64,000 bases of DNA from Turicibacter sp. TJ11. Its GTDB lineage: Bacteria; Bacillota_I; Bacilli_A; MOL361; Turicibacteraceae. The stretch lies in NCBI RefSeq assembly GCF_021497505.1, contig NZ_CP069349.1, positions 2,569,780 through 2,633,779 on the forward strand. Direction: 5' to 3'. The notes beneath the pieces are model-generated. The model saw nothing but the letters and a program-made list of their open reading frames with translations. It had not been told where the DNA came from and did no database searches. Of the stretch, positions 8,446 to 17,414 are shown piece after piece (position 1 is the first letter of the stretch; each line of letters starts with the position of its first letter). The translations under genes and the position numbers were made by a program.

Positions 8446-8877
8446 ATGAAAATTAGTAAAAAGGTAAAGATTATTGTAGGGGCAATGGGTGTTATCGCTA
8501 TGGTTAGTGCAGCGAATGTAAGTACAAAGGCAAGTAACTGGTATTATGGGGCGGAAGGTGATTGTTCCATTTCAGATAGCAATAACTTTAAACGATGTAC
8601 ATCTATTAAGGATACTAAAGGAACTACTAATGCAACATTTCATGTGAAAACACTAAATAAAACAATGTGGTCAACACCTTCATTTAAACTGGTAAACTCA
8701 GATGGTGCAACTCGTTCGGTAACTATTGATTTGCCTAAGGCAGGCTATGAAGGTTCGGGCAGTTTAGCAGGAGTATCACCTTCGGAGGCTATAGGGCATT
8801 ATTATTATGCTGGGCTAAAGGCTGCTTGGAATCAAATAGGAACAGATACTGTAACAGCTAAAATTAGTGCAGACTAA
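8446..8877 (+). CDS. Small secreted protein, possible bacteriocin-type cargo
   Basis: 143 residues from ATG 8446 (AAAGGTG 6 bases upstream). The N-terminus KISKKVKIIVGAMGV with a hydrophobic stretch and AANVSTKAS looks like a Sec signal peptide, cleavage near residue 29. The mature part (about 115 residues) has two cysteines (DCSISDSNNFKRC) and is beta-rich and Gly/Ser/Thr-rich. I recognise no family. It is followed by a hairpin and three membrane-protein genes plus an ABC ATPase. The same layout occurs at 31373-35278, which suggests a secreted peptide with its transport or immunity system. Confidence 0.68.
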   Translation: MKISKKVKIIVGAMGVIAMVSAANVSTKASNWYYGAEGDCSISDSNNFKRCTSIKDTKGTTNATFHVKTLNKTMWSTPSFKLVNSDGATRSVTIDLPKAGYEGSGSLAGVSPSEAIGHYYYAGLKAAWNQIGTDTVTAKISAD

Positions 8878-8896
8878 TTTTATTTAAAAATGATTT

Positions 8897-8920
8897 AGCG
8901 TACTATTGCAATAGTACGCT
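8897..8920 (+). terminator. Perfect hairpin after the secreted-protein gene
   Basis: 24-base perfect palindrome AGCGTACTATTG / CAATAGTACGCT, followed only by TTTATT. It probably acts as a partial terminator or RNA stabiliser, letting the peptide mRNA exceed the transporter mRNA. Confidence 0.6.
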
Positions 8921-8939
8921 TTATTAGGATGTGGATATT

Positions 8940-9824
8940 ATGTTGTGTAAAAAAGAATTAAAAAGATTATTGTTTGGAAAAGATACTGTAGTGTTTTTTG
9001 TGATCTTATTAGTAGTAAGTTTAATAATTTTTTCTGACACAAGCAGTACACATAGTGGGTTTTTAGCAGAATTAAACCAACCAGAATTTGATTTATCGCA
9101 TGAGACTCTTGAAGGGATTGTGAAAGGATTTAGTTGGCATAGTTATATGTTAGATTACTTTTATAATGATAAACTAACTTTATTACTCATCATCTTCTTA
9201 GGTTGCTTTGGTATTAAATTTTCTGATTATTTTGTCAAGCATGTTATGACAGGAATAGGAAATCAATTACGTGCTCGAATTACAGCATCGACTTATGTTA
9301 AGCAGTATATGTCAATTCAAGCATTATATATTTTAATTTTTAATCTTGTATCTTTTACAATCATTTTGTTTATTATACGCTTAATAGGGGGGGCTCCTGA
9401 AATAGGTGTAGAAAGAATGACGACATATGGGATTATTGATTCATTTTTAGGCGTGCCTTTAGATAATACGTTAATGTATATCGTATATTACTATAGTAAT
9501 GTCTTACTGTTTTCAAGTTATCTAATATTCATAGTATGGATAGGATCTTTTGTAGGATATTTATCAAGAAGTCAAGTTATCGCAAAGCTTTTTCCATGTG
9601 CAAGTTATTTTATTATATTAATAATAGCATCATCAGTAGGTAATGTATTAAAGGGTGTAAGTCATTTATTTAACTTCGTTATTGCAGATGTTTACATTGG
9701 TGGATTAACTCATAACTATACAGTATTTTCACCGTATGTTATAGGTCAAATTATTTTAATTGCTATTAGTATATTAATTCTTTACCGTGTAAGTATATAT
9801 AAAATGGAGTATCAATATGTTTAA
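8940..9824 (+). CDS. Membrane protein of a bacteriocin-type ABC system (permease-like 1)
   Basis: 294 residues with about six predicted membrane helices and a large first extracytoplasmic loop, the pattern of ABC-2-type permeases in small antimicrobial-peptide export or immunity systems. The ATG at 8940 is preferred over GTG 8931 for spacing from TAGGATG. The gene overlaps the next one by 8 bases. Confidence 0.6.
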   Translation: MLCKKELKRLLFGKDTVVFFVILLVVSLIIFSDTSSTHSGFLAELNQPEFDLSHETLEGIVKGFSWHSYMLDYFYNDKLTLLLIIFLGCFGIKFSDYFVKHVMTGIGNQLRARITASTYVKQYMSIQALYILIFNLVSFTIILFIIRLIGGAPEIGVERMTTYGIIDSFLGVPLDNTLMYIVYYYSNVLLFSSYLIFIVWIGSFVGYLSRSQVIAKLFPCASYFIILIIASSVGNVLKGVSHLFNFVIADVYIGGLTHNYTVFSPYVIGQIILIAISILILYRVSIYKMEYQYV

Positions 9825-10452
9825 AATGATAAAATTCAAAGAGCTTTTAAAGTATTTATTATTTTTAGTTTGTTTGTATGTATTCTCAAGCTTTATTTAC
9901 TTGTATAAAACAAATTTATCAGAAAACGTATTAGTCAGCTTAGTCAGTATTTCAAGATTATTATTTGAACATGCTATATTCTTATTCATATTAGCAGTAT
10001 GTACATTTACACCATTTTTAAGACCTATGTTCATGGTTAGAGTGAAAAGTAATGATTTACAGGAGTATATTCAGAAATTTATTTTAAGAAATAGTTTGCT
10101 ATACTCAAGTAGTTTGGTTATTTTTTATGTCTTTATGGAACTGCTTATAATTAAAAGAATTACTGATGTATCTTCAGTGTTACTTTCATTTATCGTACTA
10201 TTTTTATTCGGACTATGTTATTTTAGTACAACAGTTTATACATACTTAAAAAGTGAAAATTATGAATTGTCTGTATGTATATTTCTGGGCGCTTCTCTAA
10301 TTGGTAAGGGCTGTATTTATCTCGCTGATATGATAAATGGTGTCCGATTTTTAGAAATCTCGAATCAATTGATTATCATTGTTTTGGTGATAGGGAGCGT
10401 AGGTATATTGCATTTTATTAATGATGCTATTAAGAGTAAGGAAATTTTATGA
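9817..10452 (+). CDS. Membrane protein of a bacteriocin-type ABC system (permease-like 2)
   Basis: 211 residues, about six hydrophobic helices (LLKYLLFLVCLYVFSSFIYLY near the start). No recognised motif. It overlaps both neighbours by a few bases, so the three membrane genes are translationally coupled. Confidence 0.6.
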   Translation: MFKMIKFKELLKYLLFLVCLYVFSSFIYLYKTNLSENVLVSLVSISRLLFEHAIFLFILAVCTFTPFLRPMFMVRVKSNDLQEYIQKFILRNSLLYSSSLVIFYVFMELLIIKRITDVSSVLLSFIVLFLFGLCYFSTTVYTYLKSENYELSVCIFLGASLIGKGCIYLADMINGVRFLEISNQLIIIVLVIGSVGILHFINDAIKSKEIL

Positions 10453-11075
10453 TGAGTAAGTTAGGAATAGATTCAGTATATCGAAGAGGAAGTTATAGTG
10501 TGTTATTTTTCATGATTAATTTGTTGTATTTAAATAATGAAAATAGTTCAGATATTCTTCGGATTCAATTTGGAATTGACTACGGATCGGATAGAAGTTT
10601 AATGTCGGTTCTTATTAGTATTTTTTTATATACTAGTATTTTAATTACACCACTTGTATTGCTATTTGATAAAGTAGAACCGATGTTAATTTATATATTA
10701 ATTAGAGATAATCGTCAATTGATAGTAAAAAAATTTCTAATATCTAGTTTCATATCAATTTCTACTATTTTATTAATTAAAGTTATATTAGATATTTTAA
10801 TGTTTGGAGCGGTTGTGTTTAGTTCTGAATGGTTAATCGGATATGTTTACATATTAGGCATCTTATATGCTTTCATTGGATTTTTATTTGTTCTATATTT
10901 GTTGAAGGTGAAACAGAACTATATTTATTTGGTACCAATTATTTTAATCTCAGCGTACTTATTTGTAAAAGAAGATAAAAGTGTATATGTGTATGGTTTT
11001 ATGATAAGTTGTAGTTTTATTATTTTCAATATAATAGCTTCGAGTTTTATTATTAGTAAATACGAGCGTATTTAA
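10449..11075 (+). CDS. Membrane protein of a bacteriocin-type ABC system (permease-like 3)
   Basis: 208 residues, about six hydrophobic helices. ATG ATG overlaps the previous stop; TAAGGA lies upstream. Third membrane component, followed after 14 bases by the ATPase gene. Parallel to 33788-34576 in the later cassette. Confidence 0.6.
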   Translation: MMSKLGIDSVYRRGSYSVLFFMINLLYLNNENSSDILRIQFGIDYGSDRSLMSVLISIFLYTSILITPLVLLFDKVEPMLIYILIRDNRQLIVKKFLISSFISISTILLIKVILDILMFGAVVFSSEWLIGYVYILGILYAFIGFLFVLYLLKVKQNYIYLVPIILISAYLFVKEDKSVYVYGFMISCSFIIFNIIASSFIISKYERI

Positions 11076-11089
11076 GAGGGAGATAACTA

Positions 11090-11701
11090 ATGATTAAAAT
11101 TAATAATGTATCAAAAGAAATAAAGCATAATCAGGTATTAAAAAATATTAATTTAGAATTCGAATTTGGAAAAGCATATCTTCTTCATGGACATAATGGA
11201 TGTGGGAAGACAATGTTATTACGTTTATTATCAGGTTTAATTCGTCCAACATCTGGAGAAGTGCAGAAGAAAGAGGGGCTTTCTTACGGTGTTTTAATTG
11301 AAAAACCAGGGTTCTTAGAAAATTATTCAGCGCGCTATAATTTAGAATATTTAGCGGCAATTCAAAATAAGATAGCCGATTCTGAAATTGATGTGGCATT
11401 AGAACGTGTGAATTTATTAAATGATGCAAAACGTAAGGTTAAGACGTATTCGCTCGGAATGAAACAACGTTTAGGAATTGCTCAAGCTATTATGGAAAAC
11501 CAAGATGTCTTATTATTAGATGAACCCTTTAATGCACTAGATGAAGATAATTTAAATCGTATACTTGAGATTTTAAAAGAAGAACAAAAAAAAGGGAAAT
11601 TAATTGTTGTGGCAGCACATAATCTTCCACTAGAAATTAGTGATTTCTTTGATGTGAAAATTAAGTTGAATAACGGGCAGGTTAAAGAAATCGTAGCTTA
11701 A
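11090..11701 (+). CDS. ABC transporter ATP-binding protein (antimicrobial-peptide type)
   Basis: 203 residues with Walker A GHNGCGKTM, signature YSLGMKQRLGIAQAI, Walker B VLLLDEPFNAL and switch His (AAHN). Short, BcrA-like architecture. GAGGGAG precedes the ATG. It powers the three membrane proteins upstream. The related ATPase at 34631 shares YSLGMKQRLxIAQxIME. Confidence 0.9.
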   Translation: MIKINNVSKEIKHNQVLKNINLEFEFGKAYLLHGHNGCGKTMLLRLLSGLIRPTSGEVQKKEGLSYGVLIEKPGFLENYSARYNLEYLAAIQNKIADSEIDVALERVNLLNDAKRKVKTYSLGMKQRLGIAQAIMENQDVLLLDEPFNALDEDNLNRILEILKEEQKKGKLIVVAAHNLPLEISDFFDVKIKLNNGQVKEIVA

Positions 11702-11796
11702 GCGATTACAGACTTATAAGATACCCCTTATTTTATAATTGAAGCATAAGTAGATAAAGAATATTTCGGATAAGTTACAATTAATTAGACACATAT

Positions 11797-11848
11797 AAAA
11801 AACCATTATCTTAACTTAGATGAATTCTGAACTCAGATAATGGTTTTT
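11797..11848. terminator. Bidirectional terminator at joint C
   Basis: Arms AAAAACCATTATCT / AGATAATGGTTTTT, same type as at 7979. Ends the ABC cassette transcript. Confidence 0.8.
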
Positions 11849-11860
11849 CTTTTGATTCAT

Positions 11861-11982
11861 TTTCCTGTAACAGTTGCGGACGTGGATATTATGGTGGAGA
11901 TGGGTTCCCTGGCAGATTGTCAAAGACAATCTAATCCTCCTTTGCTAGGGTATGGGGCGTTCCGGTTAGTATCCACGTCCCA
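11861..11982. repeat. Joint C: ssrA 3'-end duplicate (att-like site) with mini-element
   Basis: Core TGGTGGAGATGGG starts at 11892. Outer arms form an 11-bp inverted repeat, GGACGTGGATA (left) and TATCCACGTCC (right), bracketing the core. A 47-bp element splits the core. Right of the site the sequence CATCTTCATTGATG is shared with joint D, and a homologous minus-strand regulator follows at both places. Confidence 0.78.
11905..11951. mobile_element. 47-bp palindromic mini-element, copy 2
   Basis: TTCCCTGGCA ... TTGCTAGGGT with inner stem GATTGTC-AAA-GACAATC. Flanked by perfect ATGGG duplications (11900-11904 and 11952-11956); deleting element plus one ATGGG restores joint B's sequence exactly. 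This is direct evidence of insertion with a 5-bp target duplication. Confidence 0.75.
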
Positions 11983-12017
11983 TCTTCATTGATGTTTAAA
12001 TGTATTTGTAATGAGTA

Positions 12018-12962
12018 CTAAAATTCTAGTTGAAGATTATTAAGATCAATATGAAAGTTATATTTTTTTATAAATTCATTTAGTCCTTTATAAAAAGAAG
12101 GAGGTCTATTTTGCATTTTAAATAAGAAAAGAGCATCCATCAGATATTGGGTTGCTTGTGCTGAATTATTAGATACTTGTTCATAAATAGCAAGATTGCA
12201 GTAAAGAAAGGGCAATTTAGTCAAATTGAAATGTTTATTACAATACTCGACTCCTTTTAAAGAATAAAATTTAGAACATTCGTATTCTTTTGTTTTAAGT
12301 AAGATACTTCCCAGTGAATAACAATAATTAGGTATTAAAGAAAAATCATCCAAAAGAATATGATCTTCAAGATAGGCTATTAATTGTTTATAAATTAAAA
12401 TAGCTTGAGAATATTTTTCGAGGTTCATATAGCAGAGGCAAATATCATGTACCAAATCTAGTTGTTCAATCGTTAATAGAGTTAAATTTGGTTGTTTAAT
12501 TGAAAACATTGGCTGTAAGAGGTTAATTGCCTTACTGAATAAATCAATAGCATACATATAATTTTGATTTTGATTCGCTTCATAAATTCCTTGCATCCAA
12601 AGTAAGAGGAATTGAACATTTATATCAGAAGCTATTTCTTGGGGTTGGTAAGAAACATAAAGTTTTTTAATTTCATGATAGTTTCTAGTTGCTCGGAATT
12701 CATGAAATTGTTTACGTAGCTTTAAATACTCTTCAGGATTCTTCAATGAGCTATGAATTTGTAACTCTATTAAACTAATATTTAATTTTTGAGATAACTG
12801 GAGAATTAAATCATAATTCGGTTTTCTTTTTCCATTACACATTTTAGAAAAGTTAGAATAATCACAAATTCCTTCAATAAGTTGAGATTTATTCATTCCT
12901 ATGGATGTAGCCTTTTTTAATATATACTCTAATGCTTGGTTATAGTCAAAGTTACAAATCAT
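12018..12962 (-). CDS. RRNPP-type peptide-sensing regulator (HTH + TPR), copy 1
   Basis: 314 residues. An N-terminal helix-turn-helix (IGMNKSQLIEGICDYSNFSKMCNGKRKPNYDLILQLSQKLN, residues 17-57) is followed by about 240 residues of TPR-like helical repeats (YAIDLFSKAINLLQP, YSQAILIYKQLIAYLED, SKFYSLKGVEYCNKHF). This is the build of Rgg/PlcR/ComR regulators, which bind a short re-imported peptide. It is divergent from a broken pheromone gene, with a perfect dyad operator in between. Copy 2 (38383-39327) is clearly homologous along the full length. Confidence 0.85.
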   Translation of the reverse strand: MICNFDYNQALEYILKKATSIGMNKSQLIEGICDYSNFSKMCNGKRKPNYDLILQLSQKLNISLIELQIHSSLKNPEEYLKLRKQFHEFRATRNYHEIKKLYVSYQPQEIASDINVQFLLLWMQGIYEANQNQNYMYAIDLFSKAINLLQPMFSIKQPNLTLLTIEQLDLVHDICLCYMNLEKYSQAILIYKQLIAYLEDHILLDDFSLIPNYCYSLGSILLKTKEYECSKFYSLKGVEYCNKHFNLTKLPFLYCNLAIYEQVSNNSAQATQYLMDALFLFKMQNRPPSFYKGLNEFIKKYNFHIDLNNLQLEF

Positions 12963-13002
12963 ATTCTCTTCACCTTATTGTTTTTCAAAAAAATTCAAAA
13001 TA

Positions 13003-13017
13003 TGGTCAAAATGACCA
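13003..13017. promoter_or_regulatory. Dyad operator TGGTCA-N3-TGACCA (copy 1)
   Basis: Perfect 6-bp inverted repeat between the regulator and the divergent peptide gene. It is kept at 39366-39380 with a changed middle base, although surrounding bases vary. Most likely the binding site of the RRNPP regulator. Confidence 0.65.
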
Positions 13018-13068
13018 ATAATAATTATTTAAATTATTATATCATATTGATTGTAAGAGGAGGAATGA

Positions 13069-13152
13069 ATGATGATAAAAAAAATCTCTATTTTATTATT
13101 AATATTTATAATTAATATGGGTTTATATTTCTATGGTTTTACTAGTATATGA
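13069..13152 (+). pseudogene. Broken pheromone precursor (27 aa)
   Basis: Reads MMIKKISILLLIFI..., the signal segment of the intact precursor at 39435, then stops after GFTSI with TGA at 13150. The acidic linker and the C-terminal signal peptide (EEWPGHNWY in the intact copy) are missing. AGGAGG lies upstream. I infer a deletion that joined the 5' half of the pheromone gene to the 3' half of a PqqD-like gene. Confidence 0.65.
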
Positions 13153-13306
13153 ATATAAAAATATAGAGCTGATTATTGAACAGTTGGTAATGAAATATGG
13201 TAATCAAATTGAAGAGATAATCAGAAAAGATGTTAACGAGTTTATAAATAATATGAAAGAATTGAATTTTTTCGTTGTAAGAGGTGATAAACTTGATGGA
13301 TGTTAA
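13133..13306 (+). pseudogene. C-terminal fragment of a PqqD-like (RRE) protein
   Basis: In a different frame from the pheromone, starting at an internal ATG without ribosome site. YEYKNIELIIEQLVMKYG followed by IRKDVNEFINNMKELNFF matches the second half of PqqD-like winged-helix peptide-recognition domains. The first half is absent. It overlaps the start of the exporter gene. It suggests a modified-peptide (RiPP) pathway once stood here. Confidence 0.5.
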
Positions 13307-14990
13307 GTTAGTTAAAAGGATACTTCGAAAAGAATCGAAGTATCCTATTTATTTTATTTTATCTTTGATTTTATTGTTAGCGATTGAAGGATTGGCGCTA
13401 ATTCCACCAGCTTTGTATCAACAGATTATTGATAGAGATATTATGGAGGGAAATCTAAAAAATATTTTGATTTATACGATTATTATGGTGGCTATTCCCT
13501 TTATTTCAACATCAATTCATACAGTATTTACGTATCATGTTTATGTTAAAGTAAAGCAATTAGCTTTTGATGTAAAAAGTAAGATATTCGAAAAGTTATT
13601 AAATCAGCCACTTTCTTTTTTTAAAGAGCATGATTCAGGCGAGTTAGCTGGATATCTTGGGGTTGATTTAATGGATTTTTTCTATTTTTGGATTCATGAT
13701 CTGCCTTCTGTTATTTGTAGTGGAATTATGATTGTAGTCGTATTAGGAATCTTATGTAAGTTGAATGTCACTATTACATTGATAATGCTGCTTTCAGTTC
13801 CACTTTCTTTAATTCCAGCACACTTTTTAGGGAAATATTCACAGAAATTAGCGTCACAAATAACTGATTATAATTCAGATATTAATTCTAAAATTACAGA
13901 ATCATTTAAATTGATTAAATTAATTAAATCGCAGTGTGCACAACAACAACGAATTAACGAAATTAACAAAATTAACAGAGATAACTTAAAGATTTTTGGA
14001 AAAGCTGTTATTGCGGAAACGGTTATGTTATCGATATCGAAAGAATTTATTGGGGGATTATTTTTAGCAATTGGATTTATTTTAGGAGCTGTTGCTGTTA
14101 TTAATGGTAATATGTCACTTGGGGAAATGATTGCTTATATTACCTATTTACCAACGTTATTTAGTTTAGTGAATAGTTTAGCTCGAAGTAATGTCTATGT
14201 TCAAAAGCAGTTAGGGTTACAAAATAAAAACTTTAAATTTTTAGCATTAGATGATGAATACAGTGATGAGCCATCTTCAACTAAAGTAACTCATTTAAAA
14301 GGAGAAATTGAAGTTAAACATTTATCATTTGCTTATGATCAACGTCAAATTTTAAAAGATATCAGCTTTTCAGTAAAACCAGGTGAATTTGTTACGATTA
14401 TTGGAGATAGTGGTTGTGGAAAATCAACGTTATTAGATTTATTATTAAAGTTTAATCGTGTGCCAAATCATATGATTCAAATTGATGGAGTAGATATTAA
14501 TAATTACCCAATGAATAATTTAAGAAGTAATATTGCTCTTGTTAATCAAAATGTGGACTTACTCAAAGGGACGCTTCGATATAATTTGCTCATTGCTAAT
14601 CCAAAAGCAACAGAAAAAGAAATGTTAGAAGCGATTCGCTTAGCAGAATTACAACCTGTCATCGAGAGACTTCCACAAGGATTAGATAGCGAGTTATCAG
14701 AAAACGCCTTAAACTTATCAGGGGGAGAACGTCAACGACTATCATTAGCGATGGCACTCGTGAAACAACCTAAATTACTTTTATTAGATGAAATCACGTC
14801 AAGTTTAGATTTAGAATCTGAACAAAAAATTCTAAATACAATAGAGAACATCAGTAAGGAAAAAAGAATTACTGTTTTATCCGTAACACATCGAAAAACA
14901 TTTATCAAAGATGATTTTAGAATCATTGAAATGGAACAAGGAAAGGTAAAATCAGACACTCATTACAAAAATTTGAAAACTGTATCGTAA
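13296..14990 (+). CDS. ABC exporter, fused membrane and ATPase domains
   Basis: 564 residues from ATG 13296 (GAGGTG upstream). Six membrane helices in residues 15-290, then ATPase: Walker A GDSGCGKST, signature LSGGERQRLSLAMAL, Walker B LLLLDEITSSL. There is no N-terminal peptidase domain, so it exports an already processed or leaderless substrate. It follows the pheromone/PqqD remnants and precedes a secreted protein and a lipoprotein. It is equivalent in position to the exporter at 42327 but has a different sequence. Confidence 0.87.
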   Translation: MDVKLVKRILRKESKYPIYFILSLILLLAIEGLALIPPALYQQIIDRDIMEGNLKNILIYTIIMVAIPFISTSIHTVFTYHVYVKVKQLAFDVKSKIFEKLLNQPLSFFKEHDSGELAGYLGVDLMDFFYFWIHDLPSVICSGIMIVVVLGILCKLNVTITLIMLLSVPLSLIPAHFLGKYSQKLASQITDYNSDINSKITESFKLIKLIKSQCAQQQRINEINKINRDNLKIFGKAVIAETVMLSISKEFIGGLFLAIGFILGAVAVINGNMSLGEMIAYITYLPTLFSLVNSLARSNVYVQKQLGLQNKNFKFLALDDEYSDEPSSTKVTHLKGEIEVKHLSFAYDQRQILKDISFSVKPGEFVTIIGDSGCGKSTLLDLLLKFNRVPNHMIQIDGVDINNYPMNNLRSNIALVNQNVDLLKGTLRYNLLIANPKATEKEMLEAIRLAELQPVIERLPQGLDSELSENALNLSGGERQRLSLAMALVKQPKLLLLDEITSSLDLESEQKILNTIENISKEKRITVLSVTHRKTFIKDDFRIIEMEQGKVKSDTHYKNLKTVS

Positions 14991-15068
14991 ATATTACTAT
15001 ATAAAAATAACAACATATTTTAATTAAATTAAATGGATGTTTTGAAAAATCAATAGGGAGGAAGATAT

Positions 15069-15770
15069 ATGGAAAATTGTAGATTTATTAAAATGCTTTT
15101 AGTGGGGACGGTTTGCTCCTCTTTATTTTTTTATTTCAATTCAGAGGTACATGCTGAATCAACGGAGAATAATATTGATGATATGGCAACGCAAACAATT
15201 CAACATGCTTATTATTATGTGGATGGAATTGAGTATGAAGTTCCCAAAAATCAAATAAATGATTTTATTAATGGAAGTTTAACGGTTGATTTACCCTATG
15301 ATTTAACAAATAAAGCAAGCACACCTGAGGGTCAACCATGCGCAAACGTGTGTATAGCGGGAAATGCGTTCGATGGTACAAGAACATCAAGTGGTTTTAC
15401 ATTAGGTAAATCGGGGACTAGAGTGATTAATAAAACCAATAAGCCAATTACAGAAACATCTGAGCTTAGTAGTACAGCAACTGTTTCAGGTACTATTACA
15501 GGAAGTGGTGGATTTGACTGGAAGGTGATTGAAGCAACAGTTGGATTTGAAATAGGTGGTAGTTATTCGTGGACTACTTCGCAAGCAACAACTATAACAG
15601 TAGATCCAGGATACTGGGGATGGATTGATTATGGTGCTCATACAGAAACGTGGAAAGGTAATTATTATTATTTGACAGAAAGTTGTAATCAGAGTAACAA
15701 ACGATATATTACTGTAAAAGGGCCAAAGTATAAGGCAAAATTAGCAAAGACAGAAAAATATCCCTATTAA
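15069..15770 (+). CDS. Secreted beta-rich protein, possible pore-former or bacteriocin
   Basis: 233 residues, GGGAGG upstream. Signal peptide with likely cleavage after EVHA (residue about 30). The middle (SELSSTATVSGTITGSGG ... ATVGFEIGGSYSWTTSQATTITVDPGYWGW) alternates Ser/Thr/Gly/Val, as in amphipathic beta-hairpins of secreted pore-forming proteins. Two cysteines occur close together (CANVC) and one near the end. It lies between an exporter and a lipoprotein. Toxin function is inference; I did not recognise a named family. Confidence 0.65.
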   Translation: MENCRFIKMLLVGTVCSSLFFYFNSEVHAESTENNIDDMATQTIQHAYYYVDGIEYEVPKNQINDFINGSLTVDLPYDLTNKASTPEGQPCANVCIAGNAFDGTRTSSGFTLGKSGTRVINKTNKPITETSELSSTATVSGTITGSGGFDWKVIEATVGFEIGGSYSWTTSQATTITVDPGYWGWIDYGAHTETWKGNYYYLTESCNQSNKRYITVKGPKYKAKLAKTEKYPY

Positions 15771-15797
15771 ATTATTTATTTCTAAGGAGCACTCTTT

Positions 15798-16562
15798 ATG
15801 AAATGGCACATGACACCTTTTTTTTCATTACTTTGTTCTGTATTACTCCTTCTATCTTGTGAGAATTCTTTTAAATCTGAGTACAGTAGTAACGCTAATA
15901 TAGAAAATAGTGAAGAAAACATAAAAATTGTAGAATCAATAAAAATTAATGAAGCACCAAAACACAGTAAAACACCTTCGGAAGCTATTACTCATCAATT
16001 TGAAGTTATTTTTGAAGATGGAAGTACTCAATTACCCACTGAAAATGATATTATATCTGAAACCATCATTGGCAATCAGGGGATATTGACAATACATTCT
16101 CCTGAGGGAAAGGATAGATATGCTAGCTTCCTTTATCATATGGAAGATGAGTGGATTTTAGATGCTATTTTAAGAGTATCGGCTATAGGAGATGTTGTTT
16201 TTAAGGAAAAAGAGGGCTTATACCTGCCGATGGAAGAATTTAATTTTCTTAAAATAAAAGTAGAAGTTAACTCACAAAATCAAGAATTATGGGTATTTGT
16301 TGATCCAGAAAATATTATAACCATTACGACATTGGATAGATTTCATTTTATTGAAAATAGTGAGACTCAAAAAGTGAGACTTAGTAATGAAAATGAGGCA
16401 TATATATCAAAAGACGATTATGAAAATTATTTTTTGTATTACTATGATATAGAAAAGATTATTATTATAGCTGGGAATATAAAAGAAAGGGAGGAACTAA
16501 TAAATATCGCGAACTCATTACCATCCGTGACAGATCTAGCATTCCCAGCCACAACAAAATAA
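15798..16562 (+). CDS. Lipoprotein, possible immunity partner
   Basis: 254 residues. Signal sequence with lipobox LLSC (Cys about residue 20), then a Ser/Asn/Glu-rich linker and a mixed alpha/beta domain with no motif I recognise. AAGGAG precedes the ATG, 27 bases after the secreted protein. A surface lipoprotein directly after a putative secreted toxin is a common place for self-protection, but this is inference. Confidence 0.65.
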   Translation: MKWHMTPFFSLLCSVLLLLSCENSFKSEYSSNANIENSEENIKIVESIKINEAPKHSKTPSEAITHQFEVIFEDGSTQLPTENDIISETIIGNQGILTIHSPEGKDRYASFLYHMEDEWILDAILRVSAIGDVVFKEKEGLYLPMEEFNFLKIKVEVNSQNQELWVFVDPENIITITTLDRFHFIENSETQKVRLSNENEAYISKDDYENYFLYYYDIEKIIIIAGNIKEREELINIANSLPSVTDLAFPATTK

Positions 16563-16609
16563 CATTAATTTTTATATACAGATGAGTTAGATAATATAGG
16601 GGAGTTACA

Positions 16610-16755
16610 TCTAGTAGATGTAACAACTGCATTTATAAATATATATTACTTCTTTGATAGTTAGTCAGGAGATAATATATATGTCGAATGTTGCAAAAAA
16701 AATTACTATTATATAAAAGAGCTAAGTGATTATTACATCCACTTAGCTCTTTTTC
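16610..16755 (+). pseudogene. radC relic: leader, 11 codons and terminator
   Basis: The upstream region and ribosome site (AGTCAGGAGATAATATAT) and the codons MSNVAKKITII (16681-16716) match the start of radC at 36359. The frame then runs directly into the radC-type terminator GAGCTAAGTG ... CACTTAGCTC. All the catalytic part is deleted. First of four radC loci in the island. Confidence 0.7.
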
Positions 16756-16924
16756 TATGCTTCGAATGAGGAGGGGACCTGTTAGAATACACGTACGAAA
16801 TAGAACTGAAAAATCTTATTTAAGTTCTTAATTTCTAGCAAGATTTTAATCATATTCTTTTTTTTTATTAGATTTAAACTTAGTGTTTTTATGTAAGATA
16901 TTTAACACTATGATTTTTTCAAAA

Positions 16925-16958
16925 ATAAAAGATACCTCCGCGCAAAGGTATCTTTTAT
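16925..16958. terminator. Bidirectional terminator
   Basis: Perfect 13-bp arms ATAAAAGATACCT / AGGTATCTTTTAT around CCGCGCAA. No gene ends directly beside it on either side; it may be left over from a lost gene. Confidence 0.7.
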
Positions 16959-16994
16959 TCAAAATCTAACTAATTAAGTATATTATTACCAATG

Positions 16995-17075
16995 AATTAA
17001 AGTGATATAAAATGTAATTAGATTAGTTTGCTAGTATGAATATGCTTAAATTAAAGTGATATAAAATGTAATTAG
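16995..17075. repeat. Two 27-bp direct repeats, 54-bp period
   Basis: The 27 bases starting AATTAAAGTGATATAAAATG occur at 16995-17021 and again at 17049-17075 without mismatch. They could be protein-binding iterons or a simple duplication. Most of 16755-17951 is otherwise free of recognisable genes. Confidence 0.6.
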
Positions 17076-17414
17076 GTTAATTTACTGTTACTATCTAATA
17101 CTCTATAAGTATATCTTTAAGAATTGAAGTGTATATATGGTAGAAATTTTTTAACATGAGATGAAAAGGACTTTTATTCTGGAAAATATTTGGATATAAG
17201 TTCTTTTCAAAATATTTTTCTATGGTTAGTATATAGAAAAATATGAATTGTATTTCACCTATGTATAGTTATTGCTATTTAATTATATTTATATAAGCTG
17301 ATATTCGGCATTATGATCAGGTGACTAAAATAGTTATTTTAGTACAAGTTAACTTTCTAGGAACACTAATTTGCGCGCTAAGATTAATGCCCCTTTTCTG
17401 TTAACTTTACGCTA

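Noticed and set aside
12018-12962. Calling the regulator a Rap phosphatase
   Set aside because: A clear N-terminal HTH and divergent peptide gene fit the DNA-binding Rgg/PlcR branch instead.
16995-17075. The 27-bp direct repeats as a CRISPR array or plasmid origin
   Set aside because: Only two copies, AT-rich, with no cas or rep genes in the window.
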